Part shown: positions 16,786-27,075 of the stretch, in pieces | Position numbering within the stretch: position 1 is the first letter of the stretch | Layout: every line of letters begins with the position of its first letter | Assembly (NCBI GenBank): GCA_001829715.1 | Contig: MICC01000120.1 | Location: 176 to 54,207 of the forward strand | Direction of reading: 5' to 3' | DNA: 54,032 nucleotides | Source of the DNA: Sulfurimonas sp. RIFOXYB12_FULL_35_9 | Lineage (GTDB): Bacteria > Campylobacterota > Campylobacteria > Campylobacterales > Sulfurimonadaceae | Made by a program: the position numbers and the translations under genes | The notes under the pieces: generated by a model | The model's database searches: none | The model's input: the letters and a program-made list of their open reading frames with translations, nothing else | Told to the model about the DNA's origin: nothing

Positions 16786-18378
16786 TTAACTTTTAAACTC
16801 GTTAATGCGAGAATCAAGCGAATGGGCTACTTCAAGTAAACGTTTAGAGTCATTTTCTATGCTGATAACTCTCTCTCTGTTTGAAGAAGAGTGATGGTTG
16901 ATTTCACTTATTTTACATATAATTTCATCTGTATGTTTTACTATCATCTCAGAATCTTGAACAGATTTAATCGCGACTTCTATAGAGTGTTTCATTTCTG
17001 AAGATGTATAATTTATCTTTTCTTCAACATCTTTTGATATTGTTGTTAGTTTTTCCATGCCTTTAGCATTTTCATTCATTTTATCACTTACATCATTAAT
17101 TGATTGAACGATTGTGCTGACACTCATTTCTATTTCAGATAGTGATTTTTGTGTTCTCTCAGCCAGTTTTCTAACCTCGTCAGCAACAACGGCAAAGCCG
17201 CGTCCGTGCTCACCTGCACGTGCTGCCTCTATTGCCGCGTTTAGTGCTAGAAGATTTGTTTGTTCAGCTATATCTTTGATTACGAGTAAAACACTCTTTA
17301 CCTGATCCGCATCTTGTTTTAGATGTATTAATTGACCGGAAAGATCATTTTCTACTTCTATAAATATAGCAACTTCATTAACAAGCTGATCAAGTGCCTC
17401 TTTTGATGAATCTAAGTTTAAATTAGCTTGTGAAACTTTTTGCTGAGTTTCTCTTGCCATGGCGATAGATTTATCAAGAATATCTTTAATAGATCTGCTT
17501 TTATGTGTAGTATCTAAAACTATTGCACTCTCTTCTTCTATACTTTTATGGATTGAATGCGAAGACTCTGTTATTGTGTTTGCAATGGAAACATTTTCAC
17601 TGCCCAGAGACTTAGCATCATTAATCGTATCCTGTATTGTGCTTACAAAGTCATTTACTGCATAAGCCGACTGAGCAAACTCATTTTCACGTAGAACCTC
17701 TATTCTTCTGGTTAGATCTTTGTCTCCGTCTACAAGAGCACGAATTCTAGAACGCAGTTCATCTAAAGGTGTAATGACCTCTTTTCCAAAAAACACACTA
17801 ATAATAACAGCAAACGCAACAAATACTATGATAAGCGTAATGAGTAAAATCATTTTTGTGCTACTTATCTGTTTATCATTTGAATCAAGAGAGATAACAA
17901 GATTCATAACCCCCAGTATATCTCCTTCTTTTGCGTTGGCATGGCATGATAAGCAGCTTGTATCCGCTTGCATAGGATTTAGAAGTTGAATAGAGTGATG
18001 ATTATTTTCTATTTTTTCAATAGTTTTAGGTTTTTTATCGGCGAAGACTTCTCTAATCATTGCATCGTTAGTGAATGTTTCACCCTCTCGCTTGTAAATT
18101 TCAAGCACAAGTTCAGATTTAGAAACATCTAGTGATTCAATTCCATGTATATCTCTAGCTTTGTTTAACGTATTCTCAACAACAGCAGGATCTCCTGCTA
18201 GCATACTTTGCGTAACTGTTTGAAATATAGATTGGCTTAACATGTCAAGAGACTGTTTTGCTGTTTTATTTGAAAAGTCGTTAAATGTATATGAGATATA
18301 AGTATACATTGAACCGACCGCAAGCACACCGAAAAATAGAATTGTAACAATAATACGAGATTTGACTGAAACTAACAT
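16786..18378 (-). CDS. methyl-accepting chemotaxis protein with c-haem-type periplasmic sensor
   Basis: 530 residues. One transmembrane helix near 8-28, a periplasmic domain to about 170 with the haem-attachment motif CLSCH (142-146), a second helix about 175-198, HAMP (about 198-250) and a long cytoplasmic coiled coil. The signalling tip contains the near-invariant [20 protein letters not shown] stretch followed by [15 protein letters not shown]. It should report to CheW/CheA. Covalent haem at CLSCH would suit sensing redox state or a gas, as in Geobacter haem chemoreceptors; ligand is inferred. A paralogous sensor arrangement occurs in the GGDEF-EAL protein at 46412. Gene lies 63 bases downstream of recO. 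Confidence 0.93.
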   Translation of the reverse strand: MLVSVKSRIIVTILFFGVLAVGSMYTYISYTFNDFSNKTAKQSLDMLSQSIFQTVTQSMLAGDPAVVENTLNKARDIHGIESLDVSKSELVLEIYKREGETFTNDAMIREVFADKKPKTIEKIENNHHSIQLLNPMQADTSCLSCHANAKEGDILGVMNLVISLDSNDKQISSTKMILLITLIIVFVAFAVIISVFFGKEVITPLDELRSRIRALVDGDKDLTRRIEVLRENEFAQSAYAVNDFVSTIQDTINDAKSLGSENVSIANTITESSHSIHKSIEEESAIVLDTTHKSRSIKDILDKSIAMARETQQKVSQANLNLDSSKEALDQLVNEVAIFIEVENDLSGQLIHLKQDADQVKSVLLVIKDIAEQTNLLALNAAIEAARAGEHGRGFAVVADEVRKLAERTQKSLSEIEMSVSTIVQSINDVSDKMNENAKGMEKLTTISKDVEEKINYTSSEMKHSIEVAIKSVQDSEMIVKHTDEIICKISEINHHSSSNRERVISIENDSKRLLEVAHSLDSRINEFKS

Positions 18379-18441
18379 TTACACCGTCCATAATGAAAAA
18401 TTGTCATCATTTTAGCACAATTATAATTTCATAAAACTTTA

Positions 18442-19062
18442 TTATAATCCCTCTAGTAAAATATACCAGAGCCTATCTACTTCGTTATTATTTAAAAAAA
18501 GTGTAGATTTATTTTGAAATAGCTCATTGAGTGCAGATTTTTTTATGCTAAATGTGTGAGAACATATTTTGTGTGTTGGCAAAAATGCACGAAGAAGTGA
18601 AATGTCATCTTCTATAATAGAAGAAGCACATAAAAAACATTCAAATTCATTATGCAATCTGCCCTCATGTTCTAGCAGTTTTACATAGGATTCTATAGCG
18701 ACTCTTTTTGAATTTTGCTTATTCCAGTTTTGCGAGGCACTATCTAATAGCTCGAAATAAAACGGATCCAAGGTATCGGTATCTTTTAGATGTTTGTAAA
18801 AGAGTGCTGCGAAATCTTGCCAGTTTTTTAAAAGTTTATAATCATTTATCCACTTAAATCCGATATGAATCACATCTTTTAATCTGCCAATAGTTGATTT
18901 AGATGAGCTATCTTTTTCATAATCTATTTTAAATCCAAGATTAATAACACCGTGTCTTGCACCGTAAAATCTGTAAAGAGTATCTAAGTTATTTCTTGAT
19001 AGTATTGTTACTATTAAATCTTCATCTTTAACTCTGTTAAGATTTAGAATAAAACCCTGCAT
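18442..19062 (-). CDS. recO: recombination mediator RecO (short Campylobacterota type)
   Basis: 206 residues, shorter than the 240-residue enterobacterial protein but the usual epsilonproteobacterial size. Starts MQGFILNLNRVKDEDLIVTI, an OB-fold typical of RecO, followed by a helical domain with EHEGRLHNEFECFLC (a remnant of the zinc-finger region, only Cys-x2-Cys visible). RecO loads RecA on SSB-coated single-stranded DNA with RecR. Read divergently from gltB; 177-base intergenic region between them. Confidence 0.8.
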   Translation of the reverse strand: MQGFILNLNRVKDEDLIVTILSRNNLDTLYRFYGARHGVINLGFKIDYEKDSSSKSTIGRLKDVIHIGFKWINDYKLLKNWQDFAALFYKHLKDTDTLDPFYFELLDSASQNWNKQNSKRVAIESYVKLLEHEGRLHNEFECFLCASSIIEDDISLLRAFLPTHKICSHTFSIKKSALNELFQNKSTLFLNNNEVDRLWYILLEGL

Positions 19063-19142
19063 TAACCGCTTCTTTTATACACATATTTTATTTTTTACTA
19101 AAAAATTATCTTGATATTATATTTTTTTAAACCTTTAATTAG

Positions 19143-19148
19143 TATAAT
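19143..19148 (+). promoter_or_regulatory. -10 box upstream of gltB
   Basis: TATAAT about 92 bases before the gltB ATG in an AT-rich divergent region; no matching -35. Predicts an untranslated leader of about 85 bases, long enough for leader regulation, though no known riboswitch fold was recognised. Confidence 0.4.
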
Positions 19149-19239
19149 GCAGCTCTTGTCTCTAAATAGACTAAGTTTCTTTAAAAAGAGATTAAATTTG
19201 TAATTTTATTACAAGAAAATGTAAATTTTAGGAGTTAAT

Positions 19240-22200
19240 ATGGTTGAGCATCATGATCTACTGAGATCATTCAAAGATAATTGCGGTTTTGGACTTGTAG
19301 CAAATATTAAAAACATAGCGTCACATAAAGTTTTAAATGATGCGGTAACTGCATTAGAGAGAATGATGCACCGCGGTGCTGTCGCAGCTGATGGTAAAAC
19401 AGGGGATGGCAGCGGTCTGCTTTTATCTCTTCCGGAAGAGTTTCTTCGTGCAGAAGCGACAAAAAGAGGTGTTGAGTTGCCAAAACAGTTCGCTGTGGCA
19501 TCAGTTTTTACAAAAAATCTGAAAAACTTAGATGTTATAGAAGAGATCTGTGAGGCGAATGATCTTAAGGTTGTTCTTCGCAGAGTTGTTCCGGTCGATA
19601 TTAACGCACTTGGAGAACAGGCTTTAGCATCTTTGCCAAATATTGTTCAACTTTTTATTACTCCAAACTCGATTATGGCTACAAATAGATTTGATGCGCT
19701 TTTGTATCTCTCTCGCAAAGAGAGCGAGCATAAACTTATAGATGATAGAGATTTTTACATAGCATCAATGAGCTCAAAAGTTATCTCTTATAAAGGTCTT
19801 GTTATGCCAACGCATATCAAAGAGTTCTATAAAGATTTACAAGATGAAAACTTCAAAATCTCTTTTTCGCTCTTTCATCAAAGATTCTCAACAAATACTT
19901 TGCCTGAGTGGAAACTAGCACAACCGTTTCGTGCAGTAGCTCATAACGGTGAAATCAACTCTGTTGAGGGAAATCGTTTTAATGTTGAGATAAAGTCAGA
20001 GTCTATAAAGAGTGAAGTTTTTACGGATGAAGAGATACAGAGAATATTGCCGATTTTACAGCCTAGACTCTCAGATAGCGGTTCTGCGGATAACTTTTTT
20101 GAGTTTCTTTTAGTCAATGGAATGGATTTTTTCAAAGCTGTTCGTGCAGTTATTCCTGCAGCTTGGCAAAATGCTCCGCACATGGACCCTGAACTTCGTG
20201 CATTTTATGAGTTTCACTCTACGGTTTTTGAAGCTTGGGACGGTCCTGCAGCATTCTCTGTAACGGATGGAAGATATGTAGGATGTGTTCTTGATAGAAA
20301 CGGTCTTCGCCCGTCAAAATACATAATAACAAAAGACGATACTCTTCTGATTGCAAGCGAGTATGGTGTTGTAGATATTGCCGAAGAGAACATCAAAGAG
20401 AGAGGACGTCTGCAGTCAGGCGAGATGCTGGGACTTGACCTTAAATATGGAAAAATACTTAAAAATAGCGAGATTAATGATTATTTAAAAAGTTCAAATC
20501 CATACATGAAATGGCTTAACGAGCATATGATTTATCTTCAAGAGCATGTTGTAGATCAATACATGTCGGCTTCTGAATATGATAAAGATGAGCTTATCGC
20601 AAGACAGAGATATTTCAATATTACACATGAAGTAATCGAGCAGGTAATTGAGCCGATGATTTTAGAGGGCAAAGAAGCAGTAGGATCTATGGGTGATGAT
20701 ACTCCTCTTGCGGCATTTTCAAACAAACAGAGAGCTTTTACCGATTTCTTTAAACAAAAATTTGCTCAAGTTACAAATCCTCCGATAGATCCGATTCGTG
20801 AAAAAGTGGTGATGAGTTTAAATACGGGCTTTGGAGAAGTTCATAATATCCTTGATGAAGCTCCTTTCCATGCACACCGTCTAAAGTCTATTTCACCAAT
20901 TATTACAAGTGAAAAATTGCATATTTTAAAATCATTCGGAGATAAAAAATCACCTAGTTATCAAGATTTTTATCAAAGTAAAACATTTTCTACGGCGTAT
21001 GAAAAAGATTTGAAAAACTCTTTAGACTCTTTGGTTGCTAGAGTTATTGAATCTGTAAAAAATGATGGCACGAGAATTATTATTTTGGATGATTATGAAT
21101 TTAGCAAGAAAAAGAGAGTTATACCGATGGCTATGGCAATCGGACGTATCAATATAGCACTTTTAAAAGCAAAAGTTCGCCATCTTGCATCTTTGGTTGC
21201 GGTTACCGGAGAAGTGTATGATCCTCATGCTGCGGCTGTGCTTATAGGTTATGGTGCAAATGCAATCCACCCAAAATTATTGGCTGAGACTGTAGTGGAA
21301 CATACAAAGCGATCTAATGCAATTACACTTGATTGCCATACGGCTTTAAAATCGGTTCACAGTGCCCTAAATGCCGGAATTTTGAAAATTATGTCTAAGA
21401 TGGGAATTTCAACTATTGCATCATATAGAAATGCAGGTTTGTTTGATGTGATGGGTCTTAGCCGTGAAATAGTTCGTGAATGTTTTGAGATGTCAAATTC
21501 CGCCCTGAACGGTTTAGGATATGATGATATAGATGCAAAACTATTAAAATATCACACAGAAGCATACAACAGTGACGGATTTAATAAAATTTTCCCTCTA
21601 AATATCGGTGGATATTATAAATTTTATACAAATCAGGAGCATCATGATTTCGGTCCTGCTGTAATTCAGGCTATTCACGCCATGTCAGAGAGCGGAAGCA
21701 AGAAGGATTATGATAGATTAAGAAATCTTGTAAACAAAAGAGGACTGAAATTTATCCGTGACTTTTTTGAGATTAAATCTGATAAAAAACCTATAGATAT
21801 CTCTGAAGTTGAGCCTAAAGAGGCTATATTTAAAAGATTTGCATCTGCGGCTATGAGTCTTGGTTCTATCTCTCCCGAGGCACATGAAACTATTGCAATG
21901 GCAATGAATCAAATAGGTGCTCAGTCAAACTCCGGAGAGGGTGGAGAGGATGATGAGAGATTCGGAACTAATCGAAACTCAAAGATTAAGCAGGTCGCAT
22001 CAGGCAGATTTGGCGTAACTCCGGCATATCTAAGAAGTGCCGAGGAGATCCAGATAAAAGTTGCTCAAGGGGCAAAACCGGGTGAGGGCGGACAGCTTCC
22101 TGGGCATAAAGTATCTCCGCTTATTGGAAAGCTTCGCTATACGGTTCCGGGCGTTACGCTTATTTCGCCTCCGCCGCATCATGATATCTATTCGATTGAA

Positions 22201-23679
22201 GATTTGGCACAGCTTATCTTTGATGTAAAACAGGTAAATCCTAAAGCAAGAGTTGCGGTTAAACTTGTTTCTACTCTTGGTGTAGGAACGATTGCGGCAG
22301 GCGTCGCAAAAGCTTATGCAGATAAAATTATTATCTCAGGCGGTGACGGTGGAACGGGTGCCGCACCTCTTACTTCTATAAAATTTGCAGGAAATCCTTG
22401 GGAACTTGGACTTAGTGAAGCACATAACGCTCTAAAAGCAAATAACCTTAGAGGTCTTGTAGAAGTTCAAGCAGACGGTGGTTTAAAATCTGGGCTTGAT
22501 GTTGTAAAAGCCGCACTCTTAGGTGCGGAGAGCTACGCATTCGGTACTGGAGTTTTAACGATTGTCGGTTGTAAGATGCTTCGTATATGCCATGTAAACA
22601 AATGCAGTGTTGGTATTGCAACGCAAAATGAGATGCTTCGTCAAGAATTTTTCAAAGGACATGTACATCAACTTGTAAACTATTTTACGCTCTTAGCAGA
22701 AGATATCCGCTCAATTATGGCGCAGCTTGGATTTAGAACTATAGAAGAGATGGTAGGCAGAAGCGATCTCTTAAAAGTTGTAGATGATAAATTTGCTCAA
22801 AAATTTGATTTTAGTGCAGTTTTACATCAAGAAGCAGGTGTTAATACATGTCAGCAGAAGTTTAACCACCCGTTTGATGATAACGCTTTTGAAAAAGATG
22901 TTCTAAAAGAGGCGATGAGCGCGATTAAACATCCGCAAAATCCTGTAAGAATCAACAGAGATATTACAAATGTAAATAGAAGCTTCGGTGCGCTTATCAG
23001 CGGTGAAATAGCAGAATATTACGGTAATAAAGGGTTGGAAAGAAATACTATCCGCATAAATTTAACTGGAATATCAGGTCAAGCTCTCGGTGCATTTTTG
23101 ATTCCGGGAATTTCGATATATCTAAGAGGCGTTGCAAACGACTATATCGGTAAAGGCATGCACGGCGGTAAGATAGTTATAACATCTCAAAACGACGGAG
23201 AAGCGTATGCTGCCGGCGGAAATACATGTCTTTACGGTGCAACCGGCGGAAAACTATATATCTCTGGAAGCGTTGGAGAGAGATTTGCAGTTCGTAACTC
23301 AGGAGCACTTGCTATTGTCGAGGGAACGGGAGATAACGCATGTGAGTATATGACTGGCGGTGTCGTCGTAATTTTGGGTAAAACAGGAATCAATTTCGGT
23401 GCGGGTATGACAGGCGGAATCAGCTTTGTCTACGATGAAGAACATAAATTTGTCGAAAATGCAAACCGTGAGCTGGTAGAACTTGTAAGAATTGACACGG
23501 ATGAGTCGGATGAAGCAAGACACTATCTCAAAAAACTTTTGAAAAATTATGTTGTCGAGACCCAGAGTAAAAAAGCAAAAGCACTGCTTGATAATTTTAG
23601 AGTTGAAGTTAGAAATTTCTGGCTTGTAAAACCTAAAAATTTAACTAAATTACCAATGAATTTAGAGATTGGAGATTAA
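19240..23679 (+). CDS. gltB: glutamate synthase (NADPH) large subunit
   Basis: 1479 residues, the normal size. Makes two glutamates from glutamine and 2-oxoglutarate. The glutaminase domain starts after a 14-residue propeptide at Cys15 (DNCGFGLVANI), the catalytic nucleophile after cleavage. The FMN/synthase domain has SGGDGGTGAAPLTSIKFAG, and the cysteine cluster CKMLRICHVNKC binds the 3Fe-4S centre. The C-terminal beta-helix has Gly-rich GG-K/N repeats (GMHGGKIVITSQND). ATG at 19240 with TAGGAG ribosome site. Two bases upstream of gltD, its electron-transfer partner. Confidence 0.98.
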   Translation: MVEHHDLLRSFKDNCGFGLVANIKNIASHKVLNDAVTALERMMHRGAVAADGKTGDGSGLLLSLPEEFLRAEATKRGVELPKQFAVASVFTKNLKNLDVIEEICEANDLKVVLRRVVPVDINALGEQALASLPNIVQLFITPNSIMATNRFDALLYLSRKESEHKLIDDRDFYIASMSSKVISYKGLVMPTHIKEFYKDLQDENFKISFSLFHQRFSTNTLPEWKLAQPFRAVAHNGEINSVEGNRFNVEIKSESIKSEVFTDEEIQRILPILQPRLSDSGSADNFFEFLLVNGMDFFKAVRAVIPAAWQNAPHMDPELRAFYEFHSTVFEAWDGPAAFSVTDGRYVGCVLDRNGLRPSKYIITKDDTLLIASEYGVVDIAEENIKERGRLQSGEMLGLDLKYGKILKNSEINDYLKSSNPYMKWLNEHMIYLQEHVVDQYMSASEYDKDELIARQRYFNITHEVIEQVIEPMILEGKEAVGSMGDDTPLAAFSNKQRAFTDFFKQKFAQVTNPPIDPIREKVVMSLNTGFGEVHNILDEAPFHAHRLKSISPIITSEKLHILKSFGDKKSPSYQDFYQSKTFSTAYEKDLKNSLDSLVARVIESVKNDGTRIIILDDYEFSKKKRVIPMAMAIGRINIALLKAKVRHLASLVAVTGEVYDPHAAAVLIGYGANAIHPKLLAETVVEHTKRSNAITLDCHTALKSVHSALNAGILKIMSKMGISTIASYRNAGLFDVMGLSREIVRECFEMSNSALNGLGYDDIDAKLLKYHTEAYNSDGFNKIFPLNIGGYYKFYTNQEHHDFGPAVIQAIHAMSESGSKKDYDRLRNLVNKRGLKFIRDFFEIKSDKKPIDISEVEPKEAIFKRFASAAMSLGSISPEAHETIAMAMNQIGAQSNSGEGGEDDERFGTNRNSKIKQVASGRFGVTPAYLRSAEEIQIKVAQGAKPGEGGQLPGHKVSPLIGKLRYTVPGVTLISPPPHHDIYSIEDLAQLIFDVKQVNPKARVAVKLVSTLGVGTIAAGVAKAYADKIIISGGDGGTGAAPLTSIKFAGNPWELGLSEAHNALKANNLRGLVEVQADGGLKSGLDVVKAALLGAESYAFGTGVLTIVGCKMLRICHVNKCSVGIATQNEMLRQEFFKGHVHQLVNYFTLLAEDIRSIMAQLGFRTIEEMVGRSDLLKVVDDKFAQKFDFSAVLHQEAGVNTCQQKFNHPFDDNAFEKDVLKEAMSAIKHPQNPVRINRDITNVNRSFGALISGEIAEYYGNKGLERNTIRINLTGISGQALGAFLIPGISIYLRGVANDYIGKGMHGGKIVITSQNDGEAYAAGGNTCLYGATGGKLYISGSVGERFAVRNSGALAIVEGTGDNACEYMTGGVVVILGKTGINFGAGMTGGISFVYDEEHKFVENANRELVELVRIDTDESDEARHYLKKLLKNYVVETQSKKAKALLDNFRVEVRNFWLVKPKNLTKLPMNLEIGD

Positions 23680-23681
23680 TC

Positions 23682-25067
23682 ATGAGAGAATATTTAACAA
23701 TAGATAGAATAGAAGCCAGAAAAAGATTAGTCGTTGAGAGAACAAAAGATTTTGGCGAGATTTATGAGGTTTTTGATAAGAGTGAAGCGGCAACTCAAAG
23801 CGAGAGATGTATTCAGTGCGGAGATCCTTTTTGTCTAAACAAATGTCCGCTGCATAACTATGTTCCACAGTGGCTAAAAGCGGTAAGTGAAAAAGATTTG
23901 GAGTTTGCTTTTAAACTCTCAAATGAGCCGTCACCGTTTCCTGAGGTTATGGGGAGAGTTTGTCCTCATGACAGGCTTTGCGAGGGCGATTGTACGCTTA
24001 ATGACGGACATGGTGCGATTACAATCGGTTCTGTTGAGACTTTTATAACAGAAGAGGGATTTAAGGCTGGATTTAAACCTGATTTTCCAGGAATTACAAC
24101 AGATAAAAAAGTTGCAATCATAGGAAGCGGACCTGCAGGACTCTCTGCTGCAACATATCTGCTTCGCTCGGGAATAGCCGTTACAATGTATGAGAGAAGC
24201 GACAGGGCAGGCGGGCTTTTAACATATGGAATCCCAAATTTTAAACTTGATAAAAAGATAGTAGAACGTCGTGTGAAGTATCTTTTAGAAGCTGGAATGG
24301 AGCTTGTGCTTAACTGTGAAGTTGGTCGTGATATCACTTTTGAAGAGATAGCGGATAAGCATGATGCGATGTTTATCGGGGTAGGGGCTACAAAAGCTAA
24401 AATAGCGTCTATAAATGGTGAAAAAGCAAGCAATGTTTATAAAGCAATGGACTACCTGACAGCGATTCAGAAAAAAAATTTCAAACTCTCTTATAATAAA
24501 AAGTTCGATTTTAAAGATAAAGATGTTGTGGTAGTCGGTGGTGGCGATACTGCAATGGATTGTCTGCGAACTGCAAAAAGAGATGGTGCAAAGAGCGTTA
24601 CATGTCTTTACCGTCGTGATGCATACAATATGCCTGGAAGCCAAAAAGAGTATAAAAATGCTATGGAAGAGGGTGTTGATTTTACATTCTTTGTTTCTCC
24701 AAAAGAGATAATTTTAAACGACAAAGGCAACGCAATCGCAGTTGAAGTTATAAGAACTACTCTTGGTGCAAAAGATGAAAGCGGTCGTCAAAAAATGGAA
24801 GAGATAAGAGGGAGTGAGTTTAGAGTAAGTGCGGATGTAGTTATCATGTCACTGGGCTTTGATCCTGAAGTTCCGTCATTTTTGCACGAGAACGGTATCG
24901 AGACAAATAAGTGGGGCGGCATCGTCATCAATGAAGATACTCATGAAACAACCACTGCAGGTATTTATGCAGGCGGCGACTGTTACAGAGGTGCCGATTT
25001 GGTCGTAAGCGCCGCATATGACGGTCGTGAAGCTGCAAGAAGTATTGTTAAATTACTTTTAAAATAG
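23682..25067 (+). CDS. gltD: glutamate synthase small subunit
   Basis: 461 residues. Transfers electrons from NADPH via FAD and two 4Fe-4S clusters to GltB. N-terminal ferredoxin-like cluster region has CIQCGDPFCLNKCPLHN and the later CEGDC; the FAD-binding GSGPAGLSAATYLLRSG and the NAD(P)H-binding VVGGGDTAMDCLRTAKRDGA motifs follow, ending with the GGDCYRGADLVVSAAYDGR flavin motif. Together with gltB it forms the main ammonia-assimilation enzyme after glutamine synthetase. Confidence 0.97.
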   Translation: MREYLTIDRIEARKRLVVERTKDFGEIYEVFDKSEAATQSERCIQCGDPFCLNKCPLHNYVPQWLKAVSEKDLEFAFKLSNEPSPFPEVMGRVCPHDRLCEGDCTLNDGHGAITIGSVETFITEEGFKAGFKPDFPGITTDKKVAIIGSGPAGLSAATYLLRSGIAVTMYERSDRAGGLLTYGIPNFKLDKKIVERRVKYLLEAGMELVLNCEVGRDITFEEIADKHDAMFIGVGATKAKIASINGEKASNVYKAMDYLTAIQKKNFKLSYNKKFDFKDKDVVVVGGGDTAMDCLRTAKRDGAKSVTCLYRRDAYNMPGSQKEYKNAMEEGVDFTFFVSPKEIILNDKGNAIAVEVIRTTLGAKDESGRQKMEEIRGSEFRVSADVVIMSLGFDPEVPSFLHENGIETNKWGGIVINEDTHETTTAGIYAGGDCYRGADLVVSAAYDGREAARSIVKLLLK

Positions 25068-25073
25068 TTACTT

Positions 25074-25107
25074 TTTTTCACATGTACTTAAAATTACATG
25101 TGAAAAA
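25074..25107. repeat. inverted repeat downstream of gltD
   Basis: TTTTTCACATGTA pairs with TACATGTGAAAAA (13 bp) around an 8-base loop. The T-run is on the 5' arm and the A-run on the 3' arm, so neither strand has a classic hairpin-then-U tract. Could be a 3'-end stabiliser, a weak terminator or a protein-binding palindrome before accD. Confidence 0.5.
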
Positions 25108-25166
25108 TATTCTCAATCAAGTAAACACTCCTATTTAAATATTCATCAAATAAAGTATAAATTTGA

Positions 25167-25172
25167 TATAAT
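25167..25172 (+). promoter_or_regulatory. -10 box of the accD operon
   Basis: TATAAT in the context TTTGATATAATCCC, 30 bases before the accD TTG start; no clear -35. Confidence 0.5.
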
Positions 25173-25202
25173 CCCAACCATTATTATAAAAAAGGATACT
25201 TT

Positions 25203-26048
25203 TTGAACCTACTTAGCATTTTTTCTAGAAGCACAAATAAAAATCAACCAGTTAAAAGTGAAGCTCCGTCTCATTGGGTAAAGTGTAAATCTTGCCAATC
25301 TTTGATGTTTTATAAAGAGGTTGAAAATCAGAAACATGTTTGTCCAAAGTGTGGTTATCACATTCGAATCGGCGTAAAAGAGAGAATTGAACTTTTAGCG
25401 GATGATGGAACTTTTATTGAGCATGATGAAAATTTAAAACCTATAGATCCGCTAAAATTTGTAGATAAAATATCATACAAGCAGAGACTTGAAGAGGCAT
25501 ATGCAAAAACAGGTAAGAGATCATCTGTAGTGAGCGGCGAGTGTAAAATGAACGGTGTTGATGCTCAGCTTGTAATATTTGATTTTGCTTTTATGGGCGG
25601 ATCTCTTGGTTCTGTAGAAGGTGAAAAAATTGTTCGTGCGGTAAATCGTGCAATAGAGAAGAGACAAGGTTTGATAATTCTTAGTGCCAGCGGTGGTGCC
25701 AGAATGCAGGAGAGTACATTTTCACTACTTCAAATGAGTAAAACTTCCGCAGCTTTAGCAAAACTCTCAAGTCATAATCTTCCATATATTTCAGTTCTTA
25801 CAGATCCGACTATGGGCGGAGTTAGTGCCTCTTTTGCAACGCTTGGCGATATTATCATAGCTGAGCCGGGTGCATTGGTTGGTTTTGCAGGGCAAAGGGT
25901 TATAGAACAAACAATCGGTTCTGCCCTTCCGGACGGTTTTCAGAGAGCTGAGTTTTTACTAGAAAAAGGTTCTATCGATATGATTGTAAATAGAAATAGC
26001 CTTAAAAAAACACTCTCAGATTTACTAACACTTCTCAAAGTTGCTTAA
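25203..26048 (+). CDS. accD: acetyl-CoA carboxylase carboxyltransferase subunit beta
   Basis: 281 residues. With AccA, transfers carboxyl from biotin to acetyl-CoA, the first step of fatty acid synthesis. A four-cysteine zinc ribbon is near the start (CKSCQ and CPKCGYH, about residues 28-53), followed by the crotonase-like carboxyltransferase with [12 protein letters not shown] and [18 protein letters not shown]. Start is TTG at 25203 after AAAAAAGGATACTT, an acceptable ribosome site. First gene of a seven-gene plus-strand operon; its TAA overlaps the next ATG by one base. Confidence 0.96.
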   Translation: MNLLSIFSRSTNKNQPVKSEAPSHWVKCKSCQSLMFYKEVENQKHVCPKCGYHIRIGVKERIELLADDGTFIEHDENLKPIDPLKFVDKISYKQRLEEAYAKTGKRSSVVSGECKMNGVDAQLVIFDFAFMGGSLGSVEGEKIVRAVNRAIEKRQGLIILSASGGARMQESTFSLLQMSKTSAALAKLSSHNLPYISVLTDPTMGGVSASFATLGDIIIAEPGALVGFAGQRVIEQTIGSALPDGFQRAEFLLEKGSIDMIVNRNSLKKTLSDLLTLLKVA

Positions 26049-26611
26049 TGCGGCTTTATGCACTCTGTGATCAAGATTTTCTAGATAAGAGAGGTCTCTC
26101 TCTAGAGGATTTTGTTTCTATAGCAAAGCAAAAAAATGCAGAAATTATCCAGTATCGCAACAAAAGTGCAGATGTTGCATTTATAAAACAGCAGCTTATA
26201 AAAATTAGAAAAATATATGACGGTTTTTTGATAGTTAATGATGCATATGAACTTATAGAGTTTTGCGATGGCGTTCATGTAGGGCAAGAAGACCTTAAAG
26301 AGATAGACAAAGATATATTTACAGCCGTTAAAATCTTAAGAAGTGTTATAAAAAAAGATAAGATTTTAGGCATATCTACGCACAACAAAGAAGAAGTCCT
26401 ACAAGCAAATGATATGGATTTAAACTATATAGGTTTAGGTGCATACAGAAGTACAAATACCAAGAGCGACGTATTAACCGTTCTTGGAGAAAAACTTGAT
26501 GAAATTGCTTTACATTCCAAACATTTAGTCGCAGCAATAGGCGGTGTGAAAGAAGATGATAAATTTTTGCATGTGACTTATCACGTTATAGGCAGTGGGC
26601 TAATTCGGTGA
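26048..26611 (+). CDS. thiE: ThiE/TenI-like thiamine phosphate synthase family protein
   Basis: 187 residues, slightly short for ThiE. TIM-barrel features: QYRNKSAD in place of the usual Q-R-x-[23 protein letters not shown] with the conserved ND, and [10 protein letters not shown] for the phosphate. The expected G-P-x-x-x-T-x-T-K segment reads [13 protein letters not shown], so the loop is altered but keeps Thr-Lys. ThiE joins the pyrimidine and thiazole phosphates of thiamine; TenI relatives are thiazole tautomerases. I cannot decide between them. Coupled to accD (1 base) and rlmH (4 bases). Confidence 0.75.
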   Translation: MRLYALCDQDFLDKRGLSLEDFVSIAKQKNAEIIQYRNKSADVAFIKQQLIKIRKIYDGFLIVNDAYELIEFCDGVHVGQEDLKEIDKDIFTAVKILRSVIKKDKILGISTHNKEEVLQANDMDLNYIGLGAYRSTNTKSDVLTVLGEKLDEIALHSKHLVAAIGGVKEDDKFLHVTYHVIGSGLIR

Positions 26612-27066
26612 ATATAGAGATAATATCAATCGCAAAAAAAGAGAATTCTATTTATGACCCTCTTTATAAAGAGCTAATAAAAATGATTTCTCGTTTTGCA
26701 AAAGTGCAAGATATAGAACTTTTTAATAAAGATGTAACAAAAGCACACACTATCTCACCCGAAGCCTCTAAAATGGCATATACAAAGATTTTAGAACCTT
26801 ATATATCAAAAAATTTTAGTGTTACACTGCATCCTGATGGAAAAATAATAGATAGTTATGAATTTAGTAAGCTATTAGATGGTAAAATTGCGATTAAATT
26901 TTTCATAGGTGGAGCTTACGGCTTTGAGGACGACTTTTTAAAGAAAAGTGATGCCGTTATAAGTTTAGGAAATATTACCATGAGCCATAAAATTGCAAAA
27001 GCCGTTTTGCTTGAGCAGATTTATAGAGGTTTTTCGATTTTAAGTAACCATCCATATCACAAATAA
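26608..27066 (+). CDS. rlmH: 23S rRNA pseudouridine-1915 N3-methyltransferase
   Basis: 152 residues, normal for RlmH. A SPOUT (knotted) methyltransferase acting on helix 69 of 23S rRNA in the assembled ribosome. The knot region has [18 protein letters not shown] and [20 protein letters not shown], ending in the typical NHPYHK tail. GTG start at 26608 overlaps the previous stop as GTGA. Confidence 0.95.
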   Translation: MNIEIISIAKKENSIYDPLYKELIKMISRFAKVQDIELFNKDVTKAHTISPEASKMAYTKILEPYISKNFSVTLHPDGKIIDSYEFSKLLDGKIAIKFFIGGAYGFEDDFLKKSDAVISLGNITMSHKIAKAVLLEQIYRGFSILSNHPYHK

Positions 27067-27075
27067 GGAATATAA

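Noticed and set aside
19062..19240. riboswitch in the long gltB leader
   Set aside because: The leader is AT-rich with no recognisable conserved glycine, glutamine or other riboswitch core.
23966..24433. 155-residue minus-strand reading frame
   Set aside because: Antisense to gltD FAD/NAD motifs; no ribosome site and no recognisable domain.
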